From NCBI RefSeq assembly GCF_004345605.1, contig NZ_SLVY01000023.1:1-64000 (forward strand): a stretch of DNA of 64,000 nucleotides. Direction: 5' to 3'. The stretch is from Rhodococcus sp. SMB37. GTDB lineage: Bacteria > Actinomycetota > Actinomycetes > Mycobacteriales > Mycobacteriaceae. A program made the translations under genes and the position numbers. Every line of letters starts with the position of its first letter. The first letter of the stretch is position 1. Positions 1 through 9,527 of this stretch are shown here, in pieces. Under the pieces are notes generated by a model. The model saw only the letters and a list, made by a program, of their open reading frames with translations. It searched no databases and was not told where the DNA came from.

Positions 1-23
1 GGAATCAGTCTTCTTCCCTGCCA

Positions 24-683
24 TTGTTCAATGATCAAGTAGCACGGCATCAATCACGCGCAGCGACACACCCTATTACCGAAGCATCTTTAGGTGTCAA
101 GTTCGATCGCGACCACCTCGAACGCGAGGCCGACCGGATTCTGGGTGCGCCGCTGCGATCTCGGCTCGTGCTGCCCGACCAGATCGACCTTACCGGGTCG
201 GCCGGTGATTGGCGCCGCCTGGTTGTCTCGTTGTCGGATCAGCTCGAAGGTGCGAGCTCGCTCACCAACCCCCTTGTGTCGCAGCAGCTTGCGGGTGCCG
301 TCACCGCCGCATTCGTGCTGGCGGTGTCTCCTCCGTCCGAAGAGGCAGCACCGGCGCCGAGGCCGGGGATGGTGCGGCGGGTGCTCGATGCGTTGCACGA
401 CGACCCGTCACGCCCGTGGACCGCTGCGGACATGGCGGAGATCGCCGGCACCAGTGTGCGGCGGATGCAGGAGACGTTCGCGGACTATGTGGGAAGCAGC
501 CCGTCCGCCACCTTGCTCGACATCAGGTTGGACCGCGCGCACACAGAACTCGCGGCCGGTGGCTCGGGCGTCACAGTGACCGACGTCGCGTTCCGGTGGG
601 GTTTCAGCAGCCCTGCCCGATTTGCGGCGGCGTTCAGGAAGCGGTACGGAATCACACCGAGTCGAGCATTGCGCGACTCCTGA
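24..683 (+). pseudogene. AraC-family regulator lacking its amino-terminal domain
   Basis: The reading frame from a TTG at 24 gives 219 residues. From about residue 23 (GVKFDRDHLEREADRILG) to the end it matches, segment by segment, the second half of the complete AraC regulator at 4299-5234 (GVKLERDYLHREMARILG there). The carboxy-terminal two-helix DNA-binding domain is intact, with the typical end GFSSPARFAAAFRKRYGITPS. The roughly 150-residue amino-terminal effector-sensing part of the paralogue is missing, and the 86 bases upstream show no resemblance to it. No good ribosome binding site is visible at 24. I read it as a truncated duplicate of the phenol-operon activator; a short functional DNA-binding protein is possible but less likely. 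Confidence 0.6.
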
Positions 684-726
684 CGGCAAGACTGCGTCGT
701 GGACATTGCTGCGATGTCCGATTGGA

Positions 727-744
727 CGTACAATTTTCTGTACA
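727..744. promoter_or_regulatory. Paired TGTACA-type operator of the yefM-yoeB operon
   Basis: CGTACA (727-732) and TGTACA (739-744) lie 12 bp apart just upstream of the antitoxin start. Hexameric TGTACA cores are the known binding sites of YefM-type antitoxins, so this is the likely autoregulatory operator. The strong ribosome binding site AGGAGG follows at 749-754. Confidence 0.6.
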
Positions 745-758
745 ATCAGGAGGTTGTC

Positions 759-1019
759 ATGAGGACCATGAGTTACAGCGAGTCCCGCGCTCGCTACGCT
801 GAAGTCTTGGATTCGGTGGTGAATGACCGCGAGGAAGTCGTGATCACTCGATCGGGGCACGAGCCGGTAGTGATCGTATCGCTGGCGGATTTCGAGTCGC
901 TGCGCGAGACCGCCTACCTGATGCGTTCACCGACAAACGCGCGACGTCTGCTCGATGCAATGGAACGGCTCGAATCCGGGGAGGGTCAGCTGCACGAGTT
1001 GATCGACGGTGACGACTGA
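759..1019 (+). CDS. yefM: YefM/Phd-family antitoxin
   Basis: An 86-residue protein starting at the ATG that follows AGGAGG. The amino-terminal half (MRTMSYSESRARYAEVLDSV, then ITRSGHEPVVIVSLADF) is the Phd/YefM fold that binds operator DNA and dimerises. The acidic carboxy-terminal tail ending in LIDGDD is the usual toxin-wrapping segment. The stop lies 2 bases before the toxin start, so the two genes are translationally linked, and the operator upstream suggests autorepression by the complex. An in-frame ATG at 699 would add 20 residues that run through the operator, and was rejected. Confidence 0.9.
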   Translation: MRTMSYSESRARYAEVLDSVVNDREEVVITRSGHEPVVIVSLADFESLRETAYLMRSPTNARRLLDAMERLESGEGQLHELIDGDD

Positions 1020-1021
1020 CC

Positions 1022-1282
1022 ATGCGGTTGGTGTGGGATGTCAACGCCTGGGAGGACTACCTGTGGTGGCAAGCGCAGGACCGTAAGGTGTTGAAGCGCA
1101 TCAACTCTCTTGTTCAGGACATCCTACGCAACGGGAACGACGGCATCGGCAGACCGGAGCCGCTGAAGCACGACTTCGCCGGGTACTGGTCTCGGCGTAT
1201 CACCGACGAACACCGTCTTGTCTACAAGGTCACCGACACGGAGATCCGCATCGCGGCCTGCCGGTATCACTACGGACGCTGA
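1022..1282 (+). CDS. yoeB: YoeB-family mRNA interferase toxin
   Basis: An 86-residue toxin of the RelE/YoeB superfamily, expected to cut mRNA in the ribosomal A site. The residues known to be catalytic in E. coli YoeB are present at the same numbers: Glu46 (in GRPEPLKHDF), Arg65 (in DEHRLVYKV) and His83 (in CRYHYGR). The conserved WSRRITDEHRLVY block is intact. It is therefore probably an active toxin, held in check by the antitoxin encoded immediately upstream. Its role next to a phenol operon is most simply that of a selfish or stabilising module; a stress function cannot be excluded. Confidence 0.93.
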   Translation: MRLVWDVNAWEDYLWWQAQDRKVLKRINSLVQDILRNGNDGIGRPEPLKHDFAGYWSRRITDEHRLVYKVTDTEIRIAACRYHYGR

Positions 1283-1288
1283 CGCGTG

Positions 1289-1780
1289 CTATCCGACCCA
1301 CATGGCCGGGGTCGGACGGTCGAAAGACAACTCGGGGTAGTCGTCGTCGGCCACCGCTGTCCGTAGCCGCCGCTCGACGAAGTCGTGGCCGTGCGCACGC
1401 ATGTACTCGATGCACGACACCGTGTAGCCGAGGGAATCGGCGCGATCGGTGCCGGCCGGGCGGAACAGGTTGGGGAATCCGTGCGCTGTCACGGAAGCGG
1501 GATCGATCTCGTCCGTTTCGCGACCCTGCAGGTGGATCTTCCCGTCGTCGTCGATCACGAACTTCGTCCGCGCGATCACGATCCGACCTACGCGGATCTC
1601 CCAGCGATTGTTGATGTCGTCGTACGTGGCTGCCGTTGCGTCGACCACCTCGAGGACGGACAGATGCAGGTCGTCGCGGAGCCGGGTCGCTGCACGCTTC
1701 GACGCGAAGGAGTACCCGAGAACGACGGCATCGAACTCCGGGATGGGGGCAGGGGCACCAGAATTCGACGCTGCAGACAT
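1289..1780 (-). CDS. Shrunken Baeyer-Villiger/FAD monooxygenase-like protein downstream of pheA1
   Basis: A 163-residue product starting at the ATG at 1780, with GAAGGAG eight bases upstream. It resembles a flavin Baeyer-Villiger monooxygenase with its middle removed. PEFDAVVLGYSFASKRAATR mimics the amino-terminal FAD Rossmann segment but has lost GxGxxG. TAATYDDINNRWEI resembles the usual TAAAFDEATNTW stretch, and TAHGFPNLFRPAG with SCIEYMRAHGH resembles the carboxy-terminal end. It lies 91 bp after pheA1 on the same strand, presumably cotranscribed. No cofactor-binding motif is complete, so an enzymatic role is doubtful; it could be a decayed gene or a small accessory protein. Confidence 0.5.
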   Translation of the reverse strand: MSAASNSGAPAPIPEFDAVVLGYSFASKRAATRLRDDLHLSVLEVVDATAATYDDINNRWEIRVGRIVIARTKFVIDDDGKIHLQGRETDEIDPASVTAHGFPNLFRPAGTDRADSLGYTVSCIEYMRAHGHDFVERRLRTAVADDDYPELSFDRPTPAMWVG

Positions 1781-1871
1781 TTCGGGTACTCCTTCGCCGG
1801 TGGGTGGATCAGGAACCGCGCGCGGGCGGGTAAGGGTGGGGGTCGTCCGCCCGCGCGCGGTGGTAGGAGTG

Positions 1872-3485
1872 TTACTTCTTGTAGAAGGCACTCACGTCGG
1901 CGTTGCCGATGAGGTCGGGCACCGTCCAGCCGTCGAGGTCGTACTCGCTCATGAACTGCTCGGCGAAGCCCTTCATGGAGGCCACGTCACCGCGGGTCTC
2001 GGCGGCGAACAGCAGTTCGGCCTTGACGTTCTCGTGGTTGCCGGCGTAGTTCCGCTCGTACAGCTCGTGGCGGCCACCGAACTCGGATCCGATCGAATCC
2101 CACAGTGCCTTCATGACCTTGACACGATCGACGGCCTGGATGCCGTCGGATCCGCGAACGTACTTGTCCAGGTAGGGGCGTACCTCGGGGTTCTTGAAGT
2201 CGGCGGCGGACGACGGCAGGTAGATCAGGCCCGAGGCGACATCCTGCTCGATGATCTCCTTGATGCGAGGGTAGCCCTGCATCGCGAACATCCGGTACGT
2301 CAGGCCGTATTCGAGCTTCGGGATGACGGTGTCGCCGATCCACGGTTCGGGATTGTTGACCATGGAGTCGGTCAGCGACCAGAACAGGTTGCGCCAGCCG
2401 ATGACCTCACCGACGCGGGTCTGTACTCCTCGGAATCCGCCGGCGCCGGTGGCGTCGAGGGCTTTCATGAGCAGGCCGGCGATGAAGTCGAGCTTCACCG
2501 CGAGGCGGGTGCAGCCCTGCAGGGTGAAGCGCTGCAGGAAACCGGAACCCGGCAGGAACTGGTTGATCTTCTCGACGTCCCCGTACATGAAGACGTTCTC
2601 CCACGGGACGAGGACCTTGTCGAAGATGAAGATGGCGTCGTTCTCGTCCATCCGGCTCGACAGCGGGTAGTCGAACGGCGAGCCGACGATGTTGGCATTC
2701 TCCGAGTAGGAGGCGCGGGAGATCAGCTTGATGCCGGGTGCATCCATCGGCACCGTGCAGATCAGCGCGAATTCCTTCTTTTTGATCGGCAGGCCGTAGT
2801 GAGCGATGAAGTTGTAGTTGGTGATGGCCGAGCCGGTCGCGACGACCTTCGCACCGGAGACGATGAGGCCGGCGTCGGTCTCCTTCTCCACCTTCATGAA
2901 CACGTCGCCGACCTGGTCCGGGGGCAGCTGGCGATCGACAGGCGGGTTGATGATCGCATGGTTCCAGTACAGAACCTTCTCCTGCGATTCCCGGTACCAG
3001 CGCTTCGCGTTGTCCTGGAACGGGTTGTAGAACTCGTCGTTCGCGCCGAGGGTGCCGAGGAAAGAGGCCTTGTAGTCGGGGGAGCGGCCCATCCAGCCGT
3101 AGGTCAGACGTGCCCAGGTGGCGATGGCATCGCGGTCCTTGACCAGGTCGGCGGAGGATTTCGGGGTGCGGAAGAACGGCATCGTGACGCCGCCGTTGCC
3201 GGTGTCGGTCGGTGTGGTGAGCGCGTCGACATGCTCACCGGTATGCAGCGCGTCGTAGAGGCGCGCGGTCATCCGGATGGAGTTGCGGAACGCCGGGTGG
3301 TTCGTGAAATCCTTGACCTTCTCGCCGTGCAGGAAGATCTCGCGGCCGTCGTCGATCGACGCGATGTACTCGTCGCCGGTCATGGGGCGGGTTGCGAAAT
3401 TCTTCGTCCGGTTCGCTTCGCACTCTGCGGCCACGTTGACCTTGGAGCGGTCGAGAGTGTCGGGGCGCGGTTCGGTGGTGGTCAT
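1872..3485 (-). CDS. pheA1: Phenol 2-monooxygenase, oxygenase component
   Basis: A 537-residue flavin-dependent monooxygenase of the HpaB/PheA1 family, the usual length. It hydroxylates phenol to catechol using FADH2 supplied by the separate reductase encoded just upstream (pheA2). Family signatures include [19 protein letters not shown] at the start, [21 protein letters not shown] and [14 protein letters not shown] in the centre, and DDxxVPWEN-like [17 protein letters not shown]. The ATG at 3485 follows a ribosome binding site (GGAGAAA, 3488-3494). It is the second gene of a leftward operon pheA2-pheA1-mini-monooxygenase, opposite the AraC gene pheR, and its product feeds the catechol pathway encoded at 6272-8689. 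Confidence 0.93.
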   Translation of the reverse strand: MTTTEPRPDTLDRSKVNVAAECEANRTKNFATRPMTGDEYIASIDDGREIFLHGEKVKDFTNHPAFRNSIRMTARLYDALHTGEHVDALTTPTDTGNGGVTMPFFRTPKSSADLVKDRDAIATWARLTYGWMGRSPDYKASFLGTLGANDEFYNPFQDNAKRWYRESQEKVLYWNHAIINPPVDRQLPPDQVGDVFMKVEKETDAGLIVSGAKVVATGSAITNYNFIAHYGLPIKKKEFALICTVPMDAPGIKLISRASYSENANIVGSPFDYPLSSRMDENDAIFIFDKVLVPWENVFMYGDVEKINQFLPGSGFLQRFTLQGCTRLAVKLDFIAGLLMKALDATGAGGFRGVQTRVGEVIGWRNLFWSLTDSMVNNPEPWIGDTVIPKLEYGLTYRMFAMQGYPRIKEIIEQDVASGLIYLPSSAADFKNPEVRPYLDKYVRGSDGIQAVDRVKVMKALWDSIGSEFGGRHELYERNYAGNHENVKAELLFAAETRGDVASMKGFAEQFMSEYDLDGWTVPDLIGNADVSAFYKK

Positions 3486-3534
3486 GGAATTTCTCCTAGT
3501 CCGGTGGGGCAGGGATTCGCTGTGTCAGGTGTTG

Positions 3535-4098
3535 TCAGGCCGGGGATGTGGCCAGGTGAAGCGGGGTGAACTTGGTCTGGGCGTCGAACCATCCGCTGTG
3601 CGGATCGTCCAGGCTGCCGTTCCATGCCGCAGACGCGCTGGGAGCGCCGAGGTCGTGGAAGGTGCTGCGGAAGAAGAGGAGGGGATCGACGTCGCGGCTG
3701 GAGGCATCGACGATCTCGCCGATGTAGATGACGTGGTCGCCGCCGTCGTATTCGCGCCACGGGATACACGAGATCGTCGCGGCGGTGCCGGCGAGGACCG
3801 GGGCGGTGGGGCCGGCCTCCCATGTCGGCTCGGGCGACTGCGGCCTGCCCGCGAAGTGCATCGCGGTGTCGACCTGGTCGGAGGCGAGGACGTTCACGGC
3901 GAACGGTGCGCCCGACAGGAATCCGCATGCCTTCGAGGTGCGGGTCAAGGTGACCTGGCACAGTCGCGGCTCGAGCGACACTGCGGTGAACGCGGTGACG
4001 GTGGCGCCGTGCGGTTCGCCGTCCCGGTTGGCGCAGGTGATGACGGTGACGCCACTTGCGAACTGTCCGAAGATGTTTCGCAGGTCTCGCTGTTCCAT
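3535..4098 (-). CDS. pheA2: Phenol hydroxylase flavin reductase component
   Basis: A 187-residue NAD(P)H:flavin oxidoreductase of the HpaC/PheA2 flavin-reductase-like family. It supplies reduced FAD to PheA1. Recognisable blocks are FASGVTVITCANRDGEPHGATVTAF near the amino terminus (here split in the family pattern SGVTV...G.T..S) and the flavin-contacting FAVNVLASDQ and GDHVIYIGEI. The ATG at 4098 follows GGGAGGA at a good distance; an upstream in-frame start at 4152 has no such site. It is the first gene of the operon and is separated from divergent pheR by 200 bp, which must hold both promoters and the activator site. Confidence 0.92.
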   Translation of the reverse strand: MEQRDLRNIFGQFASGVTVITCANRDGEPHGATVTAFTAVSLEPRLCQVTLTRTSKACGFLSGAPFAVNVLASDQVDTAMHFAGRPQSPEPTWEAGPTAPVLAGTAATISCIPWREYDGGDHVIYIGEIVDASSRDVDPLLFFRSTFHDLGAPSASAAWNGSLDDPHSGWFDAQTKFTPLHLATSPA

Positions 4099-4298
4099 GT
4101 CTGCGTCCTCCCTGTCCGGTTCGATCTGGTGTGACACAGACCATATGGACACCGACGGGGATGTGCGATCCAGTGAGCGCGGTCACTATCCACCTAACGC
4201 GGCGGGTAGGTATAAAGTCCTTGTTTGCCAGGGCGCGTGTCCCTGATCACACTGGAATCAAGGTCCCCGGTATCCGAAAAAGACGAGGTGGATCACAG

Positions 4299-5234
4299 AT
4301 GGCAGAGGACTCGACTCGACACCCGTCCGACTGGGGCGAGGTGGAAGAGGTGGTGTCGCATGCGTACTTCTCGCATGACCTCACTCCCCTCGAGAAGGCC
4401 GAACCTCGCCTGAACCTGCGCACATTGCCTCTGGGGCCGATCCGGTTGGCCCGGATCGGCTGGGGTGCCGAGGCGTCGGTGCACAGTTCGCACCCGGGCG
4501 CCTATGCCGTGAACATTCCCCTGTCGGGCACGATCGAGTCGATCGCCAGTGGCGTCGAGGCCGAGTCCGGGGTGGGGCAGGCCACCGTGTTCGAGCCGGA
4601 CATCGACGCGACGATCCGCCGGTGGAGCGGCGACTGCGAGATCGTCGGGGTCAAGCTCGAACGCGACTACCTGCACCGGGAGATGGCCCGCATCCTCGGG
4701 CGCCCCGACCTGCACCTTCCCCCTCAGGTCGACCTGTCGACCGACGCAGGTCAGAGCTGGATGGCGTTGCTGCGTTCCGTCATCGAGCAGCTCAAATCCG
4801 ACGAATCCCTCTGGCATAACCCGTTGGTCGCCGATCAGCTCTCCGGTGCCCTGACCTCGTCGTTCATTCTCGCGGTGATGCCCGACGACGCCGATCCGAC
4901 GGGAGGCGCGCGGCCCCGGATCATCAAGCGGGTCATCGACCGAGTGCACGACGATCCGTCGTTGCCCTGGACGTCGGCGGACATGGCCGAGGTGGCCGGG
5001 GTGAGCGTGCGTCGTCTGCAGGAGGGCTTCCGGGAGTACCTCGGTGTCTGCCCCCGCGACTACCTGCTCGATCTGCGGTTGTCGCGCATCCACGAGGAAC
5101 TGTCTGCCGGATCCGGTAGGAATCTGTCAGTGACGGATGTGGCGTTGAAATGGGGAATCACGCACACCGGACGGTTCTCGGCAGCGTACAAACGCAAGTA
5201 CGGAGTAGCGCCCTCCGCGACGCTGCGCTCCTGA
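4299..5234 (+). CDS. pheR: AraC-family activator of the phenol hydroxylase operon
   Basis: A 311-residue AraC/XylS-type regulator. Residues 1 to about 190 form the effector domain (it starts MAEDSTRHPSDWGEVEEVV and contains SHPGAYAVNIPLSGTIES), and the last 100 residues form the double helix-turn-helix (ADMAEVAGVSVRRLQEGF and the closing FSAAYKRKYGVAPS). The ATG at 4299 follows GAGGTGG. It is transcribed away from pheA2-pheA1, the standard arrangement for a phenol-responsive activator. The truncated copy at 24-683 is its paralogue on the other side of the operon, which suggests that a local duplication or rearrangement shaped this locus. Confidence 0.87.
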   Translation: MAEDSTRHPSDWGEVEEVVSHAYFSHDLTPLEKAEPRLNLRTLPLGPIRLARIGWGAEASVHSSHPGAYAVNIPLSGTIESIASGVEAESGVGQATVFEPDIDATIRRWSGDCEIVGVKLERDYLHREMARILGRPDLHLPPQVDLSTDAGQSWMALLRSVIEQLKSDESLWHNPLVADQLSGALTSSFILAVMPDDADPTGGARPRIIKRVIDRVHDDPSLPWTSADMAEVAGVSVRRLQEGFREYLGVCPRDYLLDLRLSRIHEELSAGSGRNLSVTDVALKWGITHTGRFSAAYKRKYGVAPSATLRS

Positions 5235-5266
5235 ACCGACGGGCGTCCGATCTGGGGGGACCGGCG

Positions 5267-6064
5267 TCAGCGGTGGCGGTAGCCGAGTTCTGCGCTCAAC
5301 GTCTCAGCGCAGTCCACCACGCGTTTGGCACATAGATCCCGGAAGGAATCGAGGGTGTGGCGTCCCGTCGACGTCGAACACGCGAGCACGCCCACCGCAT
5401 GGCCGGCGGGGTCGAACACGGGTGCCGCGAGCGAGATCAATCCGTCTTCGAGCTCGGCCGAGGCCATCGCGTAACCCTGGCTGCGGACCTCCGCAAGTTC
5501 GACGCGGAAGGCGTCGGCGTTGTCGATGGTGGTGGGGGTGAGTTTCTCGAAGCGGGTCTCCGCGATCACGGTGTCGACCTGCTCGCGTGGTGACCAGGCA
5601 AGCAGAGCCCGACCCATCGAGGTTGCGTACGCGGGTACACGGGTACCGACCGAGACGTTGATGCTCATGATCCGCCGCACCGGTACGCGGGCCGCGTACA
5701 CGACTTCGGTCCCGTCGAGCACACCGAGCGACGCAGATTCGTGCGTATGGTCGGCGATCTCCACCAATTTGGGTAGAGCGGAATCCACAAGGGTGTGAGA
5801 GGACGTGTAGTGCTGCCCTATGCTCAGGACGCGCGGAGTCAGTGACCAGCGCGTTCCCGTCGAAGTAACGTAACCGAGCCGCTGCAGTGTCAGCAGGATT
5901 CGACGCACCGCAGGCCGCGACAGTTCGGTCTTGGTCGCAATCTCGGCCAACGTCGGTTTCGGATCCTTGTCGTCGAAGGCATGCAATACCGCAAAACCGC
6001 GCTCGATGCTCTGAACGAAATCGCGGTCGTTACTCGGGTTGTTGCCTAGGCCGGTGCTCGGCAT
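5267..6064 (-). CDS. catR: IclR-family regulator of the catechol operon
   Basis: A 265-residue IclR-type regulator. An amino-terminal winged helix (FVQSIERGFAVLHAF and SRPAVRRILLTLQRLGYV) is followed by the effector domain (ASLGVLDGTEVVYAARVPV and YATSMGRALLAW), ending in the usual AETLSAELG. The ATG at 6064 was chosen because the protein then begins a few residues before the helix-turn-helix; the longer frame upstream runs antisense through catA. It is divergent from catABC with a 207-bp shared control region containing a clear palindrome. In rhodococci CatR of this family controls catABC in response to muconate, and the same role is inferred here. Confidence 0.88.
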   Translation of the reverse strand: MPSTGLGNNPSNDRDFVQSIERGFAVLHAFDDKDPKPTLAEIATKTELSRPAVRRILLTLQRLGYVTSTGTRWSLTPRVLSIGQHYTSSHTLVDSALPKLVEIADHTHESASLGVLDGTEVVYAARVPVRRIMSINVSVGTRVPAYATSMGRALLAWSPREQVDTVIAETRFEKLTPTTIDNADAFRVELAEVRSQGYAMASAELEDGLISLAAPVFDPAGHAVGVLACSTSTGRHTLDSFRDLCAKRVVDCAETLSAELGYRHR

Positions 6065-6145
6065 CGCTTCTCCTACCTGCGGGACTTGTCGATGTTGCCT
6101 CATTCGGTGTTGACAAGCGATGTGACAACACGCACAGTATGTGGT

Positions 6146-6180
6146 GTACGCACTGCGATCCACAAGTACGCACAGCGTAC
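6146..6180. promoter_or_regulatory. Likely CatR operator between catR and catA
   Basis: Two near-identical 12-mers, GTACGCACTGCG (6146-6157) and GTACGCACAGCG (6166-6177), are spaced exactly 20 bp apart, two helical turns. The second is part of a perfect inverted repeat GTACGC-ACA-GCGTAC (6166-6180). It lies within the divergent catR/catA gap, where an IclR dimer-of-dimers would bind. Confidence 0.55.
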
Positions 6181-6190
6181 TCTCCGGTAA

Positions 6191-7123
<933 letters not shown>

Positions 7124-7138
7124 TCCACATCTGACCTC

Positions 7139-7171
7139 GAATGCCGGTGTCCCACAGGGGCACCGGCATTC
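7139..7171 (+). terminator. Strong hairpin between catA and catB
   Basis: A 15-base stem GAATGCCGGTGTCCC / GGGGCACCGGCATTC with one G-T pair and a 3-base loop (ACA), lying 16 bp after the catA stop and 63 bp before catB. The tract after it is not T-rich, so it is better seen as an mRNA-processing or partial-termination element that could lower catB/catC output relative to catA. Confidence 0.6.
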
Positions 7172-7234
7172 TCCACGAGTGCACCTGCACAGTATCGACC
7201 GTCACACCCAGAACTGATTGTGAGCTGACCGAAG

Positions 7235-8362
7235 ATGTCCGACCCCGACCTGGCGATCGTCTCCGTCGAATCGACGATCGTCGACGTGCCCCTGATTCGT
7301 CCGCACAAGTTCGCGACCACGACATCGGAAGTGCAGCCGATCCTGTTCGTCGCCGTCACCACCGCCGGTGGTGTCACCGGCTACGGCGAAGGTGTCGTGC
7401 CCGGAGGCCCGTGGTGGGGAGGCGAATCCGTCGAGACGATGAAGCAGATCGTCGATCGGTACATCGGCCCGTACATCATCGGTCGCGGCGTCGACGAGAT
7501 CAGCGGCGTCATGCTCGACATCGAACGGATCGTCGCGAACGCCCGTTTCGCGAAGGCCGCGGTCGACGTCGCCATGCACGACGCGTGGGGTCGCAGCCTC
7601 GGCATCCCGGTCGCGTCACTGCTCGGCGGCGCATTCCGCACCGGAGTCGACGTGCGCTGGGCGCTCGGCGCGGCACCTCTCGAAGAGATCGTCGACGAGG
7701 TCACCCACAAGATGGAGCAGCGCCTCAACTTCTCCTTCAAACTCAAGATGGGAGCACTCGATCCCGTCGTCGACACCGAGCGTGTCGTGAAGATCGTGGA
7801 AGCGTTCGACGGCAAGGTCGGATTCAGCATCGACGTCAACGCCCGCTGGGATCGTTTCACCGCCCTGCGACACGTTCCGCAGCTCGTCGACGGCGGCGTC
7901 GAACTCATCGAGCAGCCCACTCCGGCCGACCAGCTCGATGTCCTCGCCGAGATCAACCGCCGCGTCTCCGCGCCGGTCATGGCCGACGAATCCGTCCAGA
8001 CCCCGCACGACGCATACGAGGTCGCCAAGCTCGCCGCGGCCGACGTCATCGCCCTCAAGACCACCAAATGCGGTGGCTTGCAGCGGAGCAAGGAGGTCGT
8101 CGCGGTTGCGAAGGCCGCCGGTCTGCGTTGTCACGGCGCGACGTCCATCGAAGGCCCCATCGGAACCGCCGCGTCCATCCACTTCGCATGCGCCGAGCCC
8201 GGGATCAACTACGGCACCGAGTTGTTCGGCCCGCAGCTGTTTGCGGTCGAGTTGCTGAAGACGCCGCTCGAGTACTCCGAAGGACAGGTGCACCTGCCCG
8301 AGGGTCCAGGCCTCGGCGTCGAGCTCGACATGGATGTCGTGAAGAAGTACGCCCGCGACTGA
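7235..8362 (+). CDS. catB: Muconate cycloisomerase
   Basis: A 375-residue enolase-superfamily enzyme converting cis,cis-muconate to muconolactone with Mn2+ or Mg2+. The catalytic lysine motif FKLKMG, the three metal ligands in DVNARWD, ELIEQPT and MADESV, and the second lysine in IALKTTKCGG are all present. MDIDVPLIRPHKF-type beginnings (here TIVDVPLIRPHKFATTTSEVQ) match the muconate-cycloisomerase subgroup. The gene lies between catA and catC on the same strand, 111 bp after catA, with the hairpin at 7139-7171 in the gap. Confidence 0.95.
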   Translation: MSDPDLAIVSVESTIVDVPLIRPHKFATTTSEVQPILFVAVTTAGGVTGYGEGVVPGGPWWGGESVETMKQIVDRYIGPYIIGRGVDEISGVMLDIERIVANARFAKAAVDVAMHDAWGRSLGIPVASLLGGAFRTGVDVRWALGAAPLEEIVDEVTHKMEQRLNFSFKLKMGALDPVVDTERVVKIVEAFDGKVGFSIDVNARWDRFTALRHVPQLVDGGVELIEQPTPADQLDVLAEINRRVSAPVMADESVQTPHDAYEVAKLAAADVIALKTTKCGGLQRSKEVVAVAKAAGLRCHGATSIEGPIGTAASIHFACAEPGINYGTELFGPQLFAVELLKTPLEYSEGQVHLPEGPGLGVELDMDVVKKYARD

Positions 8363-8404
8363 CGTCGTACCCCACTTTACCGCCACAGTCGAAGGAGAAA
8401 ACCC

Positions 8405-8689
8405 ATGGCACTGTTCCACGTTCGGATGGATGTCAACATTCCGCGCGACCTCGATCCCGAGGTGCGCGCCGAGACCATCGCCAAGGAGAAGGCCTACAGT
8501 CAGGAACTCCAGCGGGCCGGTAAGTGGCCCGAGATCTGGCGCATCGTCGGAAAGTACAGCAATATCTCCATCTTCGACGTGGACTCGGCCGACGAGCTGC
8601 ACGAGATCCTGTTCAACCTCCCGTTGTTCCCGTACATGGACATCGAGGTCATGGCGCTGACGAAGCACGGGTCGGACGTAAAGGACTGA
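8405..8689 (+). CDS. catC: Muconolactone delta-isomerase
   Basis: A 94-residue ferredoxin-like-fold enzyme, the standard length for CatC. It converts muconolactone to 3-oxoadipate enol-lactone. The family opening LFHVRMDVNIPRDLD, the central RAGKWPEIWRIVGKYSN (Trp-containing active-site region) and FDVDSADELHEILFNLPLFPYM are all clear. The ATG at 8405 follows GAAGGAG. It closes catABC; the later genes of the 3-oxoadipate pathway (catD/pcaD onward) are not in this window, so they must lie elsewhere. Confidence 0.96.
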   Translation: MALFHVRMDVNIPRDLDPEVRAETIAKEKAYSQELQRAGKWPEIWRIVGKYSNISIFDVDSADELHEILFNLPLFPYMDIEVMALTKHGSDVKD

Positions 8690-8717
8690 CTCGACCGCCG
8701 CGGTCGGAGTAGTGACG

Positions 8718-9527
8718 TCACCGCCCTGCGGCGATCCGGCGGGTCGGTTGTGATCGCTGTTTGATCGCAACGACAGTCTGGTAGTGATCGCGCACCGATG
8801 AGCCCGGAAGTGACCTGACCGATGTGAATCCGCATGCGTCGAGTGCATCTCGCAGAGTGTTCAGATCGAGAAGATAAGACGATCGCGCGAACCGGTAGTT
8901 TCGATGTCCCACGGTCATCGCGACATCCCAATGCCGGATGCGGGTCTCGTGGTCGGTGGAGATCTCTTCGATGACGGTTACCGGTCGTCCCGCAGGGCAG
9001 AACCCCTGATGCTCGAGAATAGAGGGGGAAGTGTCCGGCCGAGCTGACGGCAGATCCACCAGAAGTGCGCCGCCGGGACGGAGGGCGCCTGCCATACCTG
9101 CCACATGGGTGATCACGCGACCGGGGTCGAACTCGAGTGCTGTGTCGGAATCCCAAGTGTCGGCGTATGCGAGGGAGTTTCCGCGGCACATCACCATGTC
9201 GAACACCTCGGGAAACATCCGGCCGAGGTCTTCCCAACGAGCGCAGATCGCATCGTTGGAAAGCCCTGCCTCGATGCAGTTGTGTCGAAATCGGTCGAGC
9301 ATCTCGGCGCTTCCGTCGGAACATACGAGGGAATAGCCTAATTCCAGGAGCCTGATGGTCCCGAACCCCGTTCCGACAGCGCAATCGAGGACAGATCCGT
9401 TCAATCCGATTGTGTCGAACGCCGCGATCGATTGCGCGACAAAGCGATTCTCGTCGGCGCAGACATTCAGATAGATATCGATGACCTCGGCCGGATGATC
9501 CACGGCGAATGTGTTTGTCACGAGCAC
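8718..9527 (-). CDS. Class I SAM-dependent methyltransferase
   Basis: A 269-residue Rossmann-fold methyltransferase. Motif I is LDCAVGTGFGTIRLLELG, the acidic ribose-contact residue follows in LVCSDGSAEML, and the post-motif region includes FDMVMCRGNSLAYA and LRPGGALLVDLPS. This layout is closest to small-molecule (glycine/sarcosine N-methyltransferase-like) enzymes; the substrate cannot be told. The start is a GTG at 9527 inside the end of the upstream adenylating-enzyme gene, a 10-bp overlap that argues for coupled translation and a joint function. It converges with catC but is unrelated to catechol metabolism by sequence. Confidence 0.8.
   Translation of the reverse strand: MLVTNTFAVDHPAEVIDIYLNVCADENRFVAQSIAAFDTIGLNGSVLDCAVGTGFGTIRLLELGYSLVCSDGSAEMLDRFRHNCIEAGLSNDAICARWEDLGRMFPEVFDMVMCRGNSLAYADTWDSDTALEFDPGRVITHVAGMAGALRPGGALLVDLPSARPDTSPSILEHQGFCPAGRPVTVIEEISTDHETRIRHWDVAMTVGHRNYRFARSSYLLDLNTLRDALDACGFTSVRSLPGSSVRDHYQTVVAIKQRSQPTRRIAAGR

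Noticed and set aside
1449-3569. A 706-codon open frame on the + strand opposite pheA1
   Set aside because: It is the antisense shadow of a well-conserved gene in GC-rich DNA, with no motifs or ribosome binding site.
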